From Halorientalis sp. (GTDB taxonomy: Archaea; Halobacteriota; Halobacteria; Halobacteriales; Haloarculaceae), in contig NZ_JAQCNH010000027.1 of assembly GCF_028275115.1 (NCBI RefSeq), positions 1 through 64,000 of the forward strand: a stretch of 64,000 nucleotides of DNA. Reading direction: 5' to 3'. The notes under the pieces are model-generated. The model made no database searches. It was not told the origin of the DNA and saw only the letters and a list, made by a program, of their open reading frames with translations. Both the position numbers and the translations under genes were made by a program. Within the stretch, counting starts at the first letter, position 1; each line of letters starts with the position of its first letter. Below, one piece after another: positions 7,734 through 17,427 of this stretch.

Positions 7734-10700
7734 TCAGGGCGCGACGATATTAGCGCCGCCTGCGGGTTCGGCTATCAACGGCTGACTCTCCGACCCGTCG
7801 GCCGACGTGTTGGTCGAGTTGGTCTCGCTGGCTCCATCACTCGTCTCGTTCGTCACACCATCGCCGCTCGTCTCGTTCGTCGACGGCTCGCTGTCGTCGA
7901 TTTGTGGCTGGCTGAGGTTCGTTCGCGACAGTTCGACCTGCACTGGTGAGTCGTCCTCGCCGATGACCCTCCCCTCGCTCACCTGGGCCGTGGTGTTGTA
8001 CAGGTAGCTTCCGCCACTACCCAGACTCCGGAACACGGGCGTGCTGATCCGGTATGGGCCGTTGGCTTTGACGGCCACGTCGGTGTAGCCCGCCTCGGTG
8101 CCCCAGTTCTCGTAGCCCGTCGTCGAGTACGGCACCGTCATATTGAACTCGCCGTCCGGCCCCGTCTGGGCGCGCTGGGTGTACCGGAACGTCGCGTTCG
8201 TGGTACTCGGCTGCATCTGGACCGACGCAATCACCGTCCGATTTGCCGGTCCGGTTCCCTCGATAGTCGCACCGGGAACGCGCTCGAACACCTTCGTCCA
8301 GGGCGGTGCCGGGTTGCCCCGTCCGAGCAGGATGTTCTGGATGCCCCGCAGTTGGTTGCGTGAACTGTTCCGGACTTGGCCGACACCACCCGCCAGCGAG
8401 GACACCTCACGCTGGAACCCGCGGGCGTACGGACTCCCGCGTTGTATCGCGGACGTGTCCGAGCGGTGGACCAGCCGATAGTGTTCCAGTGCGTCGACGG
8501 CCTCCGGCGGGTTCGGCCCGACACCACCGACCTGTGCGGTACTGTCGTTCTGGACGAACTCACGCGCCCCTCGCATCGAGTTGAAGACGCGGTACGGCTG
8601 GCGATCGTCCGTCGGAAGCACTTTCAGCTCCCCGCTCTGGGCCTGCCTCGTGTCGTAGTCCATGACGATGGGCTGTGGTTGCTGGCCGCTCCCGTGGAAC
8701 TGCCACAGACGGTTGACCATGCTCTCGTAGTAACGCTGGGTCTTGAGGTTGTATCCGACCCTTGGTTGTCCGCTACTGATGTCGATCACGCGGCTGTAGT
8801 AGTCCGTGGCCGTGGTGCTCTCGTTGAAGACGATCGGTGCGAAGAACTTCCCGCGTGAGAGCCGCGAGTACGTGTTGACCATCTTCCAGTCGATCACGAC
8901 GTACCGCGTTTTTGCGTTGTCTTCACTGACGGTCGCCAGCACGTCGTTCGCCTGTTTCTCGTTGGGTGCGAGCAGGAAGTTCGCCGCGTCGCCCGCGCCC
9001 TGCTGGAACGGGTTGGCGTTCGGGATACGTTCTGCTCGCTGTGTGATCCAGTGTCCGTAGTCCCACCAGGACATCACACCGTATGCCCCGCCGGGATAGT
9101 CGTAATCGTCCACTCTCGGGAACGACCCGGTGAACTCCATCCGGTTGTCCGCACCGCCGTACGTCCCTGGAGCCGGGGTATTGTTCTCCATCCAATCGAG
9201 GCTGTCCGTCCAGCCGACGACACCGGAACTCGGCCCGGCCCGGCTTCCGGCCTGGACCGCCGTCGAGGAGTTGCTGGCCAGCGGCACGATCATCGGGGCG
9301 ATGACCAGGATCAGAACCGCGATTATCGTCAACACCTGGAACGTCTCGACCTCTTCGAGCGACCCACTCGGGGAGATGTACTTGGCGATCAACGCGACGA
9401 GGTAGGCGTTCAGCACCGCGACGGGGAGCGAGAGGTAGTACCCGAAGCGGACCTGGGTCAACGTCGCCAGCAACATCATCACCGTCCAGAGCATCACGAA
9501 GACCGTCTCCCCTCGGCGTTCTGTGCCGCGAATCTGGCCGATCAACAACACGAGCAGGCCAGCGAAGGCACCGAACCAGGCAAGGCCGTAGTTTCCGAAC
9601 AGCCGCGGGAGCAGGTCACCGATCGGGAGCGGTTGTGCCTCGCCGATGGTCTGTGCCTGCGCACCGCCGCCCAGTCCGATGAACCGTTCCGTGTTCTTCA
9701 CGATGTAGCCGAAGACTTCGGGGACCGCCACAGCCGCCAGCACGGCCACAGCCGCGATGGCACCGAACACGATGCCCGGGTACGCCCGCCGGTCGATGTC
9801 GGCACTGTCGACCTGCCGGGCCAGCCAGGCCATGAACACGGCCCCGGCAGCCACCGCGAACGCGAGCAACGGCTGCATGAACGAGAAGTCGACCCCCGTC
9901 ACCTCGAACGTGCTGACCGGGACGAGCGAGAGCAACCCGGTGACTCCGAGCGCGACCACGCCCACGAAGGCGACGTGCTCCGGGCTGTGACCGCGGAGGT
10001 AGTCCAGATTCATCTGAATCACGAGAAAGACGCCGAAGATACCGACCAACAGGAGCGCGGGGGGCCACACCCAGATGTACAGCGCCAGAGCGACGCCGGC
10101 CAGTGTCGCCCAACCCGCGGGCCGCCGAAGCGCGTCCCACTCCCGGTTGGCGACGAGTTCCCAAACCGGCATCTCCTCTTCGGCGACCGCGATGGCGGTC
10201 ATAATCGCCAGTACCGCGACCATCTGGAACAGCGCCTCTGCGACCTGGTGGTCGGAGAAGCCCACGAGACTCCGGTTGAGGAAGCTCCCGGAAGACAGCG
10301 CCAGGATCAACACACTGACGAGACCGCCGAACCGACCGCCGAGTCGCCTGCCGGCGAAATACACTGGAATCGCCACGAGCGTCCCGAACACGGCGGGTGC
10401 GACCAGTAGCGTCATCGCGACCGTCTGTTCGCTCGGGTTTCCGAGCCCGACGATCAGCGCCGCCGTCGCGACCAACTGGTCGAACAGCGTCCCGAACTGA
10501 CCGGACGCAGTCCCGTACGGAAAGTACGTCCACGGGTCGAACGGCATCGTCTGTGGCCACTGGTTCACGACGTAGAGGGTCTGTCTGTAGTGATACCACG
10601 CGTCGTTCCCGGAGAAGAACACCCGTCCGTCACCGACGAAGTTGCTCCAACTCTGCACCCGGACCCACAACATGAACCCGAGCAACACGACCAGCGTCGG

Positions 10701-10778
10701 AATATGATACCAGTCTTGGACGTCTTCGAGGACGGTGCCGATATCGAAATCCTCGAAGTACCCCCGGCGTTGACTCAT
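7734..10778 (-). CDS. aglB: Archaeal oligosaccharyltransferase AglB (STT3)
   Basis: AglB moves the dolichol-phosphate-linked glycan to Asn in N-X-S/T sequons outside the membrane. The 1014-residue protein has an N-terminal multi-helix domain with a catalytic acidic motif (SGNDAWYHYR, near residue 58), a second acidic loop (GFSDHQVAEAL) and a soluble C-terminal domain with the sequon-binding WWDYG motif near residue 570. The far C terminus is a Thr/Ser/Asn-rich tail with five sequons of its own. It anchors the glycan locus that follows, as in Haloferax volcanii. Confidence 0.96.
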   Translation of the reverse strand: MSQRRGYFEDFDIGTVLEDVQDWYHIPTLVVLLGFMLWVRVQSWSNFVGDGRVFFSGNDAWYHYRQTLYVVNQWPQTMPFDPWTYFPYGTASGQFGTLFDQLVATAALIVGLGNPSEQTVAMTLLVAPAVFGTLVAIPVYFAGRRLGGRFGGLVSVLILALSSGSFLNRSLVGFSDHQVAEALFQMVAVLAIMTAIAVAEEEMPVWELVANREWDALRRPAGWATLAGVALALYIWVWPPALLLVGIFGVFLVIQMNLDYLRGHSPEHVAFVGVVALGVTGLLSLVPVSTFEVTGVDFSFMQPLLAFAVAAGAVFMAWLARQVDSADIDRRAYPGIVFGAIAAVAVLAAVAVPEVFGYIVKNTERFIGLGGGAQAQTIGEAQPLPIGDLLPRLFGNYGLAWFGAFAGLLVLLIGQIRGTERRGETVFVMLWTVMMLLATLTQVRFGYYLSLPVAVLNAYLVALIAKYISPSGSLEEVETFQVLTIIAVLILVIAPMIVPLASNSSTAVQAGSRAGPSSGVVGWTDSLDWMENNTPAPGTYGGADNRMEFTGSFPRVDDYDYPGGAYGVMSWWDYGHWITQRAERIPNANPFQQGAGDAANFLLAPNEKQANDVLATVSEDNAKTRYVVIDWKMVNTYSRLSRGKFFAPIVFNESTTATDYYSRVIDISSGQPRVGYNLKTQRYYESMVNRLWQFHGSGQQPQPIVMDYDTRQAQSGELKVLPTDDRQPYRVFNSMRGAREFVQNDSTAQVGGVGPNPPEAVDALEHYRLVHRSDTSAIQRGSPYARGFQREVSSLAGGVGQVRNSSRNQLRGIQNILLGRGNPAPPWTKVFERVPGATIEGTGPANRTVIASVQMQPSTTNATFRYTQRAQTGPDGEFNMTVPYSTTGYENWGTEAGYTDVAVKANGPYRISTPVFRSLGSGGSYLYNTTAQVSEGRVIGEDDSPVQVELSRTNLSQPQIDDSEPSTNETSGDGVTNETSDGASETNSTNTSADGSESQPLIAEPAGGANIVAP

Positions 10779-11000
10779 TGCCCGGGGTAAAAACGAACTG
10801 GCGGATAAGCTTTGTCAAATCGTCTTCCTCTCACCCGCGACCTCCTGGCTCGGAGACCGGCTCGTCAGGACTTCTGCGGCCGTCCGTCCGGAGTTGCGGT
10901 CTTCGAATCGAACGTCGACACCAGCACAACACTCAGGTGTGCCTGCCGCAAAAAATCGGGAACCCCGTTGCGTCCGCATCGACGCGCCGGTTCCTCGACG

Positions 11001-11468
11001 ATGACCCGACAGGACTCACAGCGGACGGCCCGAAGCGACGAACGCGCCGTCACCGTGACGGACAGCGTCGCCGCCGGGTCGCTAATCGTTATGGCCCTGC
11101 TACTCTCGGCCGGCCTCGGGCTTGGCGTCCTGTACGCCCCATCCGCAGACGAGGGCAACGAGACGCGCGCGGAGTTTTCCTTCGAGCACTTCCCCGACGA
11201 CTCGGCGCTGGTCGTGACGTTCACTGGAGGCGATTCGATTCCGGCTGGGGAGCTGGCGCTCGTCAGCGATGAGACGAACGTCACCTGGGCGACACTCGCC
11301 AACACGAGCGAATCGGAGACGATTTCCCAGGGCTCGACCATCCAGCTGACCGGAACCGGAACGTACGGCAAGCCAATCACGACGGACACGTCTGTCCGAG
11401 TCGTCTACACCGGCGGGAACGAGACCCGGACGGTGGGCAACTGGCCACCCGACAGCGCAGCTGGATAG
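11001..11468 (+). CDS. Type IV pilin-like protein
   Basis: A 155-residue protein with an N-terminal charged segment, then ERAVTVTDSVAAGSLIVMALLLSAGLGLGVLY, a class III signal-like hydrophobic helix as in haloarchaeal pilins processed by PibD. The extracellular part is beta-rich and holds four N-glycosylation sequons (NET, NVT, NTS, NET), which suits its place between aglB and aglG. The start at 11001 gives a normal short leader. The canonical SPVIG cleavage context is not exact, so secretion as a membrane-anchored protein is the alternative. Confidence 0.65.
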   Translation: MTRQDSQRTARSDERAVTVTDSVAAGSLIVMALLLSAGLGLGVLYAPSADEGNETRAEFSFEHFPDDSALVVTFTGGDSIPAGELALVSDETNVTWATLANTSESETISQGSTIQLTGTGTYGKPITTDTSVRVVYTGGNETRTVGNWPPDSAAG

Positions 11469-11503
11469 AAATACCTTTGCCGGCCGGAAGCACAGCGGCC
11501 GGT

Positions 11504-12424
11504 ATGCGGGTCTCGGTTGTTCTCTGTACCCACACGCTCGACCGTTACGACGCCTTCACCGAGGCCGCCAACAGCGTCCTCGAACAGACACACGACGACA
11601 CGGAGCTGGTGCTCGTCAGCGACGGCTCCGAGGCCGTCTACGAGCAGTTCCGGGCCGGCTTCGGTGACCACGAGGACGTGATTACCCACTGCAACGACGA
11701 GAACGTCGGCCTGCTGGAGAGCCGAAACAACGGAGCCGAAATCGCCACCGGTGACGTGGTCGCGTTCATCGACGACGATGCTGTCGCCGACGAGACGTGG
11801 GTCGCCCAACTCGTCGAGGCCTACGAGCACCGGGAGGCTATGGCCGCCGGCGGAAAGATGACGCCCGAGTGGGTTGCCGGTCGGCCGACGTTCCTCCCGG
11901 AGGAGTTCTACTTTCTCGTCGGGGTCACCCAGCGCGGCTTCGCCGACGGCCCCGGCGAGGTTCGCAACACGTTTGGCTCGAACATCTCGTTTCGTCGGGA
12001 CGTGTTCCTCGAACTCGACGGGTTCGACACAGACATCGGCGGCCGGCAGGGCGACGAGAACCTCCAGGGTGGTGAGACCGAACTCTGTGCCCGGCTGAGC
12101 GAAACCCACGACGCCGGGGTCTATTACAATCCAGACGCACGCGTGGCGCACAAGGTGTTCCAGTATCGGACCGAACCGGCGTGGTTGCTCGACCGCGCCT
12201 TCTGGCAGGGCTACTCCAAACGCGGGATGGAAGTGCTGGTCCCCGAATCGACCGGCGAGGAGTACGACTTCCTCGGTCAACTGCTCGGGGAGTTCGTCCC
12301 ACAACGGCTGAAGGGGCTCTTCGCGGCCCCCTCACGCGAGAAGGCGCTCCAGTTCGTGATGTTGTTCGTGTTCACCGCCGCGGTGGGACTGGGCTACCTC
12401 TACGGCGCGACGAAGTGGCGGTGA
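11504..12424 (+). CDS. aglG: GT2 glycosyltransferase of N-glycan assembly, AglG-type
   Basis: A 306-residue GT-A enzyme with an N-terminal VSVVLCTHTLDRYD nucleotide-binding strand, the metal-binding FIDDDAV motif (DDD near residues 88-90), and a C-terminal transmembrane helix (about 284-302). The layout and sequence match AglG, the glucuronosyl transferase acting on the dolichyl-phosphate glycan in Haloferax volcanii. Sugar specificity is inferred from resemblance only. It opens a co-directional run of glycan genes; an AAATACC element lies about 30 bp before the ATG. Confidence 0.85.
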   Translation: MRVSVVLCTHTLDRYDAFTEAANSVLEQTHDDTELVLVSDGSEAVYEQFRAGFGDHEDVITHCNDENVGLLESRNNGAEIATGDVVAFIDDDAVADETWVAQLVEAYEHREAMAAGGKMTPEWVAGRPTFLPEEFYFLVGVTQRGFADGPGEVRNTFGSNISFRRDVFLELDGFDTDIGGRQGDENLQGGETELCARLSETHDAGVYYNPDARVAHKVFQYRTEPAWLLDRAFWQGYSKRGMEVLVPESTGEEYDFLGQLLGEFVPQRLKGLFAAPSREKALQFVMLFVFTAAVGLGYLYGATKWR

Positions 12425-12483
12425 AACCGCCGGTTCGTTCCGTCGTCGGTACGCTTAAGCGCGCGCCGTTGCTGGCCCCGACA

Positions 12484-13665
12484 ATGAGAGGCGGGGCGAC
12501 GAACGGCGACACCGGTGCCGGCGACGCGACGACCACGACACTCGCCGACCTGGACGTGGCCGTCGCACACTGGGGAATCAACGCCTGGGGTGGTGCCGAG
12601 TACCTCGTCACCCACCTCGCCGAGGCACTGGACTGTGACCGGGTCTACACGCTCGGGGAACCCGACCCCGTCGACCCCAATCCCTACGGCGACGTTCGGT
12701 TCGTGAACGTGACTCGGGACCTCTCCCCGTCACTGTTCCGGCAGCTCCAGGCGACGGCCGGCCGCGTCTTCGAGTACGCCCTCTGGGAGGACGTGGACTG
12801 GCGCGAGTACGGTGACCTGGACGTGTTGGTGACCTCGGGCGCGACGACGCGGGCGGTCATCACACCCGACGATACCCTCCACCTGAACTACTGTCACTCG
12901 CCGCCGCGGTGGTTCTACGACCGCTACCACGACCGGAAAGACTCGCTCGTCGGGCAACTCGCCCGGCCGCTGGTGCGGTACCTGCGGATGCGCGACGCCA
13001 CCGTCGACCCGCGCGTCGACGGGTACTTCGCCAACAGTCCGGTCGTCGCCCGCCGTATCCGGAAGTTCTACGACCGTGACTCGGAGGTTCTGTACCCGCC
13101 GGTCGATCTCTCCGAATACGAGAACCGCGGCGACGAGGGCTTCTATCTCCACCTCGGCCGACTCGACGAGGAGAAGGGCGTTCCCGCCGCCGTCGAGGCG
13201 TTCGCAGGGAGCGACCACCGACTCGTGCTAGCGGGCGGCCGCGGCGACGTGAACGAGCGGGTGATGGACCGCATCCGACGCGCCGACGCCATCGACTACC
13301 GCGGGTTCGTCGACGAGACCGAAAAGTACGATCTGCTCGCGACCTGTCGCGCGCTGGTGTTCAACGGCCACGACGAGGACTTCGGAATCGTCCTCATCGA
13401 GGCGAACGCCAGCGGGAAGGCCGTGTTGACCCGCGACGAGGGGTTTCCCGGCCTCTTCGTCGAGGACGGCGAGAACGGCTACCGACACGACGGGACGCCA
13501 GCAGGGATCGGCGACGCTGTCGAGCGGTTCGAGCGGGATGGCATCGCGGCCGAGCCACGCGAGGCGGTCGAAACCTTCTCAACGGACGCCTTCGATGACC
13601 AACTCGAATCGAGTGTCGCCCGGCGGTACAACCGGTTCCGGGCGACGGGGGACCGATATCAATGA
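12484..13665 (+). CDS. GT4-family glycosyltransferase
   Basis: The 393-residue GT-B enzyme starts its first Rossmann domain with VAVAHWGINAWGGAEYLVTHLA and ends with the GT4 EX7E motif in EDFGIVLIEANASG (near residue 300). LNYCHSPPRWFYDRYHD is typical of bacterial and archaeal mannosyl- or rhamnosyl-type GT4 enzymes. It probably transfers a sugar from a nucleotide donor to the lipid-linked glycan on the cytosolic face. Its stop overlaps the next start by four bases (ATGA). Confidence 0.87.
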   Translation: MRGGATNGDTGAGDATTTTLADLDVAVAHWGINAWGGAEYLVTHLAEALDCDRVYTLGEPDPVDPNPYGDVRFVNVTRDLSPSLFRQLQATAGRVFEYALWEDVDWREYGDLDVLVTSGATTRAVITPDDTLHLNYCHSPPRWFYDRYHDRKDSLVGQLARPLVRYLRMRDATVDPRVDGYFANSPVVARRIRKFYDRDSEVLYPPVDLSEYENRGDEGFYLHLGRLDEEKGVPAAVEAFAGSDHRLVLAGGRGDVNERVMDRIRRADAIDYRGFVDETEKYDLLATCRALVFNGHDEDFGIVLIEANASGKAVLTRDEGFPGLFVEDGENGYRHDGTPAGIGDAVERFERDGIAAEPREAVETFSTDAFDDQLESSVARRYNRFRATGDRYQ

Positions 13666-15173
13666 CTGAGACGATCGTACTCGGCCTCGACGGGGCCAAC
13701 TGGGCGTTGCTCGAACCCTGGCTGGAGGAAGAACGACTGCCAAACATCGCGGCGCTTCGCGACGAAGGGGTCTGGACCGACATGCACAGCTGTTTCCCGC
13801 CGGTGACCTGCCCGAACTGGCGGTGTTACTCGACCGGAAAGAACCCGGGCAAACTCGGCGTGTTCTGGTGGGAGACCATCGACACCGACCAGCGGACGCT
13901 CACGACACCGGATTCCCGGTCGTTCAAGAGTGCGAACTACTGGGACTATCTCAACGAAGCGGGCCAGACGGCCGGAATCGTGAACCTCCCGATGACGTAT
14001 CCGCCGTTCGAGGTGGACGAGTTCATGATCGCCGGCGGGCCGGACAGTGAACAGGAAGCGTACACGCATCCGCCGGAACTCGGCAACCGGCTCGACATGG
14101 AGGGGTACCGGCTGCAGCCCGACGTCCCGGTCACCTCGAAGGACGACCGCGACGAGGCCGAGGCGGTGGTCGACCTGATCGAACAGCGACTACTCACGTT
14201 CCGGGAACGACTGGACAACAGCGACGTGGACGTGGCACACTGTACCGTTTTCTACATCAACGTGCTTCAGCACTTCTTCTGGCGCGGTGGGCCGACCCGT
14301 CGAGCCTGGGAACTCATCGACGAACAAATCGGCGCGATTCGAGCGGCCCACCCCGACGCGACCCTGCTATTGATGTCCGACCACGGATGCAGGGACGTCG
14401 ATACCGTCTTCTATGTCAACTCCTGGCTCGAAAAGCAGGGATATCTCGTCACCGACGACACCGCGGGGCTGCTCACTGAGTACGGGATGAACAAGCAACG
14501 GCTCTCGAAACTCGCTCACAAGTTGGGTGTCCACGGTTTAGTGACCCGGTTGACGCCGGATTCGGTCACCGACCGACTCCCCGAAGACGACGAGGGGTTC
14601 AAACGCGAGCAGAAGCTCGAAAAAATCGACTGGGAGCGGTCGAGAGCGGTCGCCAGCGGACAGGGGCTCGTCTACGTCATCGACGACGACTCCGGAACGG
14701 TCGACGCGCTGCTCGACGATCTCGCGTCTCTGCGGGACGGTGATGGCGACCCTGTCACACGACAGGTGATGCGGCGCGAGGAGGCGTACGACGGCCCCTT
14801 CGTCGAAGACGCCCCGGAGATCGTCTTCGACCAGCGACCGGGCGTCCACACGAGCGGCGCCATCGGCACCAACCCAGTGTTCGCGGACGCGGGCCAGTGG
14901 GACGCCGAGAACGTTCGGACTGGGCTCTTTCTGGCCGACGGACCGGCGGTCGAAGCGACCGATATCGACGGCCCCATCTCGATCACCGACGTCGCTCCGA
15001 CGGTCCTCCACAGCGTGGACTGTGCCGTTCCGACCGACGTGGACGGGACGCCGCTGGCGCTGTTCGGCGGTCGCGAGGTCAAGACCTGTGAGCCACTCCC
15101 CTTCGACGCGGCTACCGACACGGCACGCGAGGATGTCCAAGACCGACTCGAAGACCTCGGGTATCTCGAATGA
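13662..15173 (+). CDS. Alkaline-phosphatase-superfamily phosphodiesterase or pyrophosphatase
   Basis: The 503-residue protein has the type I phosphodiesterase/nucleotide pyrophosphatase plan: GLDGAN with metal-ligand Asp10, a Thr49 nucleophile in PPVTCPNW, and LMSDHGCRD near residue 242 for the second metal site. It ends with LEDLGYLE, a tail shared with four other proteins of this cluster. There is no signal peptide, so it is probably cytosolic, unless it associates with membrane. Wedged between a glycosyltransferase and a deacetylase with ATGA overlaps on both sides, it probably acts on a phospho- or nucleotide-sugar of the glycan pathway. Confidence 0.82.
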   Translation: MTETIVLGLDGANWALLEPWLEEERLPNIAALRDEGVWTDMHSCFPPVTCPNWRCYSTGKNPGKLGVFWWETIDTDQRTLTTPDSRSFKSANYWDYLNEAGQTAGIVNLPMTYPPFEVDEFMIAGGPDSEQEAYTHPPELGNRLDMEGYRLQPDVPVTSKDDRDEAEAVVDLIEQRLLTFRERLDNSDVDVAHCTVFYINVLQHFFWRGGPTRRAWELIDEQIGAIRAAHPDATLLLMSDHGCRDVDTVFYVNSWLEKQGYLVTDDTAGLLTEYGMNKQRLSKLAHKLGVHGLVTRLTPDSVTDRLPEDDEGFKREQKLEKIDWERSRAVASGQGLVYVIDDDSGTVDALLDDLASLRDGDGDPVTRQVMRREEAYDGPFVEDAPEIVFDQRPGVHTSGAIGTNPVFADAGQWDAENVRTGLFLADGPAVEATDIDGPISITDVAPTVLHSVDCAVPTDVDGTPLALFGGREVKTCEPLPFDAATDTAREDVQDRLEDLGYLE

Positions 15174-15967
15174 CCGTCTGCATCACCGGCGACGTACACC
15201 ACATGTCGATGGCGACCCGCGACCAGGAGTTTCTCGATGGGACCGAACTCGAGGCGGCCGTCGAGTACGCCGAGATTGCAGCCGAACACGACGTTCCGGT
15301 GACGCTGTTTTGCACGGGCAAATGCGTCGAGGAAGACCCCCAGCGGATACGCACGCTGGCAGAGATGGACAATGTCGAACTCGGAGGGCACAACTACTGG
15401 GCGTTCACCACGCCCGTCCACTCGGCCTGGCGCGCGCTGGGAAAGCTCACCGCCGGCCGGATCGGCTCGTGGAACGGGCCGCGCGTGTTCCAATCCTACG
15501 AGATACAGAAAACAATCTCGTCGTTCGCCGACCTCGGTGTCGTCCTCCGGTGCTGGCGGGACCACGCATACCGGCACGACAGTCACACTCCTCGACTCCT
15601 CTCGCGGTACGGAATCACCCACTTCTCCGACGCCGTCGAGCCCGACGGAGACGTCCGGACTGTCGACAGGCTGACCGTCGTTCCAATCAACACACCGCCG
15701 GACCACGAGCACGTGTACCACGCGTTCCGGACGCGCGACTTCGTCGCTGAAGACGAGTTCGAGGGACCGTTTGGGACCGAGTCGCACGCGCCCGCCGACT
15801 GGGCCGAGTGGGTACTGGAGTCCGCCGACGCCCACCGTGATGCCGGCACCGTCGGGACTGTCCTGGCGCATCCGGCGTGTATGCAACTTGCGGACAGGTT
15901 CGAGGCGTTCGAGCGGTTGTGTGTCGCCGCCGACCGCGGCGTGTTTCTTTCGGACATCGAGGCCTGA
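15170..15967 (+). CDS. Polysaccharide deacetylase-like protein
   Basis: A 265-residue NodB-type protein with the metal motif start CITGDVHH (Asp8, His10), a following GGHNYWAF segment and a late VLAHPACM motif. Such enzymes remove N-acetyl (or similar) groups from sugars using a divalent metal. It has no signal peptide, so a cytosolic, lipid- or nucleotide-linked substrate is likely. It overlaps the upstream phosphodiesterase-like gene by four bases. The substrate is inferred from context only. Confidence 0.78.
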   Translation: MTVCITGDVHHMSMATRDQEFLDGTELEAAVEYAEIAAEHDVPVTLFCTGKCVEEDPQRIRTLAEMDNVELGGHNYWAFTTPVHSAWRALGKLTAGRIGSWNGPRVFQSYEIQKTISSFADLGVVLRCWRDHAYRHDSHTPRLLSRYGITHFSDAVEPDGDVRTVDRLTVVPINTPPDHEHVYHAFRTRDFVAEDEFEGPFGTESHAPADWAEWVLESADAHRDAGTVGTVLAHPACMQLADRFEAFERLCVAADRGVFLSDIEA

Positions 15968-16024
15968 TTCGCCCGCGGCACGACTCGGAATGCTTTATCA
16001 GACACGCGACTGACCTCTCCACCG

Positions 16025-17413
16025 ATGAAGACGTTACTGCTGACCGTCGACGCGCTCCGGGCCGACCACCTCGGTCAGTACGGGTACGAACGCGACACGA
16101 TGCCGGTGCTGGACGACCTCACGGGGGCGGGGACTCGGTTCGAATCTGCGTTCGCAAACGGGACGTACACCCGCATCTCCGTCCCGTCGTTTCAGACGTC
16201 GCGCTATCTCGCCTACGAGAATCTGGACGCCAGCCGGAAACTCGCGCCGACGCTCGAGGCGAGTGGCGTCGAGACGGCCGTGATCGGGACGCAAACCGGT
16301 ATCGGACTCGTTCATGGGGGGTTCGAGTACGGGGAGACGCTTGACCTCGGCCGCGACGAGAACTTCGACGAGGCTAACGCCGACCGACCGGTGACAGAAC
16401 TGATCGGGTATCGGGTGAACAAGGTGGCGACGTGGCTCAGTCAGCAACTCCAGCGCCGAGGCGCGAACGGGCTCTACGAAGCACTGAGACGGCCGTACCG
16501 GAAGCTCTACCCAGAGACGCCGTTCGAGCACAGCGGCTACACCGAAGCCGAAGCCGTGACCGACCGGGTAATCGACTGGTTCGAGGCTGCGGACCGCGAG
16601 GAGTTCTTTCTGTGGGTCCACTACATGGAGGCCCACCGCCCGTACGGCGTCCACGACGACGACCCGGCGTACCTAGACGGCCCCGTCGACCCGGACCGCA
16701 TCTACGACCTGATGGAGACCGCCGGGACCGACCCCGACGCGGTTTCGGCCGCCGACCGCCGACTGATGACCGACCTCTACGACTCGGACATCCGGTACTG
16801 TTCGCGACACATCGCTCGCCTGTTCGACTATCTCCGTGAGAAGGGGCTCTGGGACGAGACGAATCTCCTGTTTTCCAGCGACCACGGCGAGGAGTTCTAC
16901 GACCACGGGAACTACTTCCACCGCAACTACCCCTACGACGAACTCCTCCACGTCCCTCTGTTGGCCAAGCGAGCGACAGACCCGACGGGCGGCGCGACGG
17001 TCACCGAGCAGCGACAGTTGCTCGACCTCGCCCCGACCATCTGCCAGTTCCACGGACTCGACCCGGGCGAGTACGGATTCCAGGGAACGCCACTGTTCGA
17101 GGGTGGCTCACGCGAAGTCGTCGCACTCGGTCAGCCCAACGACCGGGACCCAGCCGTCGCGGTCCGGCACGACGGCTGGAAGTATATCGACACCGGAGAC
17201 GGTGAAGAGTTGTACGACCTCACCGCCGACCCGGACGAGACCGAGAACGTCCTCGCGGACAACCCCGACGTGGCGTCACGTCTGACGCGGTGTATCCCCG
17301 AGTCGGTCTTCGAACGCGACGTCGAAGACCCACGTCAGCCGGAGGACGACGTCGACCGCGAACAGCTGGAAGCGCTCGGATATATGGAGCTGCGCGAGGA
17401 GGAGGAAAGCTGA
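16025..17413 (+). CDS. Sulfatase-fold protein with Thr nucleophile (1)
   Basis: The 462-residue alkaline-phosphatase-superfamily protein has the metal Asp in LLTVDALRAD (Asp9), Thr49 in GTYTRISVP where sulfatases have formylglycine Cys, and FSSDHGEEFYDHGN for the second metal centre. The sulfatase CxPSR motif is absent, so sulfate-ester cleavage through formylglycine is unlikely; phosphoglycerol- or phosphoethanolamine-transferases of the fold use Thr. It ends with the LEALGYM tail shared in this cluster. A CTTTATC box about 30 bp before the ATG suggests its own leaderless transcript. Confidence 0.85.
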   Translation: MKTLLLTVDALRADHLGQYGYERDTMPVLDDLTGAGTRFESAFANGTYTRISVPSFQTSRYLAYENLDASRKLAPTLEASGVETAVIGTQTGIGLVHGGFEYGETLDLGRDENFDEANADRPVTELIGYRVNKVATWLSQQLQRRGANGLYEALRRPYRKLYPETPFEHSGYTEAEAVTDRVIDWFEAADREEFFLWVHYMEAHRPYGVHDDDPAYLDGPVDPDRIYDLMETAGTDPDAVSAADRRLMTDLYDSDIRYCSRHIARLFDYLREKGLWDETNLLFSSDHGEEFYDHGNYFHRNYPYDELLHVPLLAKRATDPTGGATVTEQRQLLDLAPTICQFHGLDPGEYGFQGTPLFEGGSREVVALGQPNDRDPAVAVRHDGWKYIDTGDGEELYDLTADPDETENVLADNPDVASRLTRCIPESVFERDVEDPRQPEDDVDREQLEALGYMELREEEES

Positions 17414-17427
17414 GAACCACTCGGCCG

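Noticed and set aside
9051-10409. Long plus-strand open frame opposite aglB
   Set aside because: It is a GC-skew shadow of aglB with low-complexity Arg/His/Gln composition.
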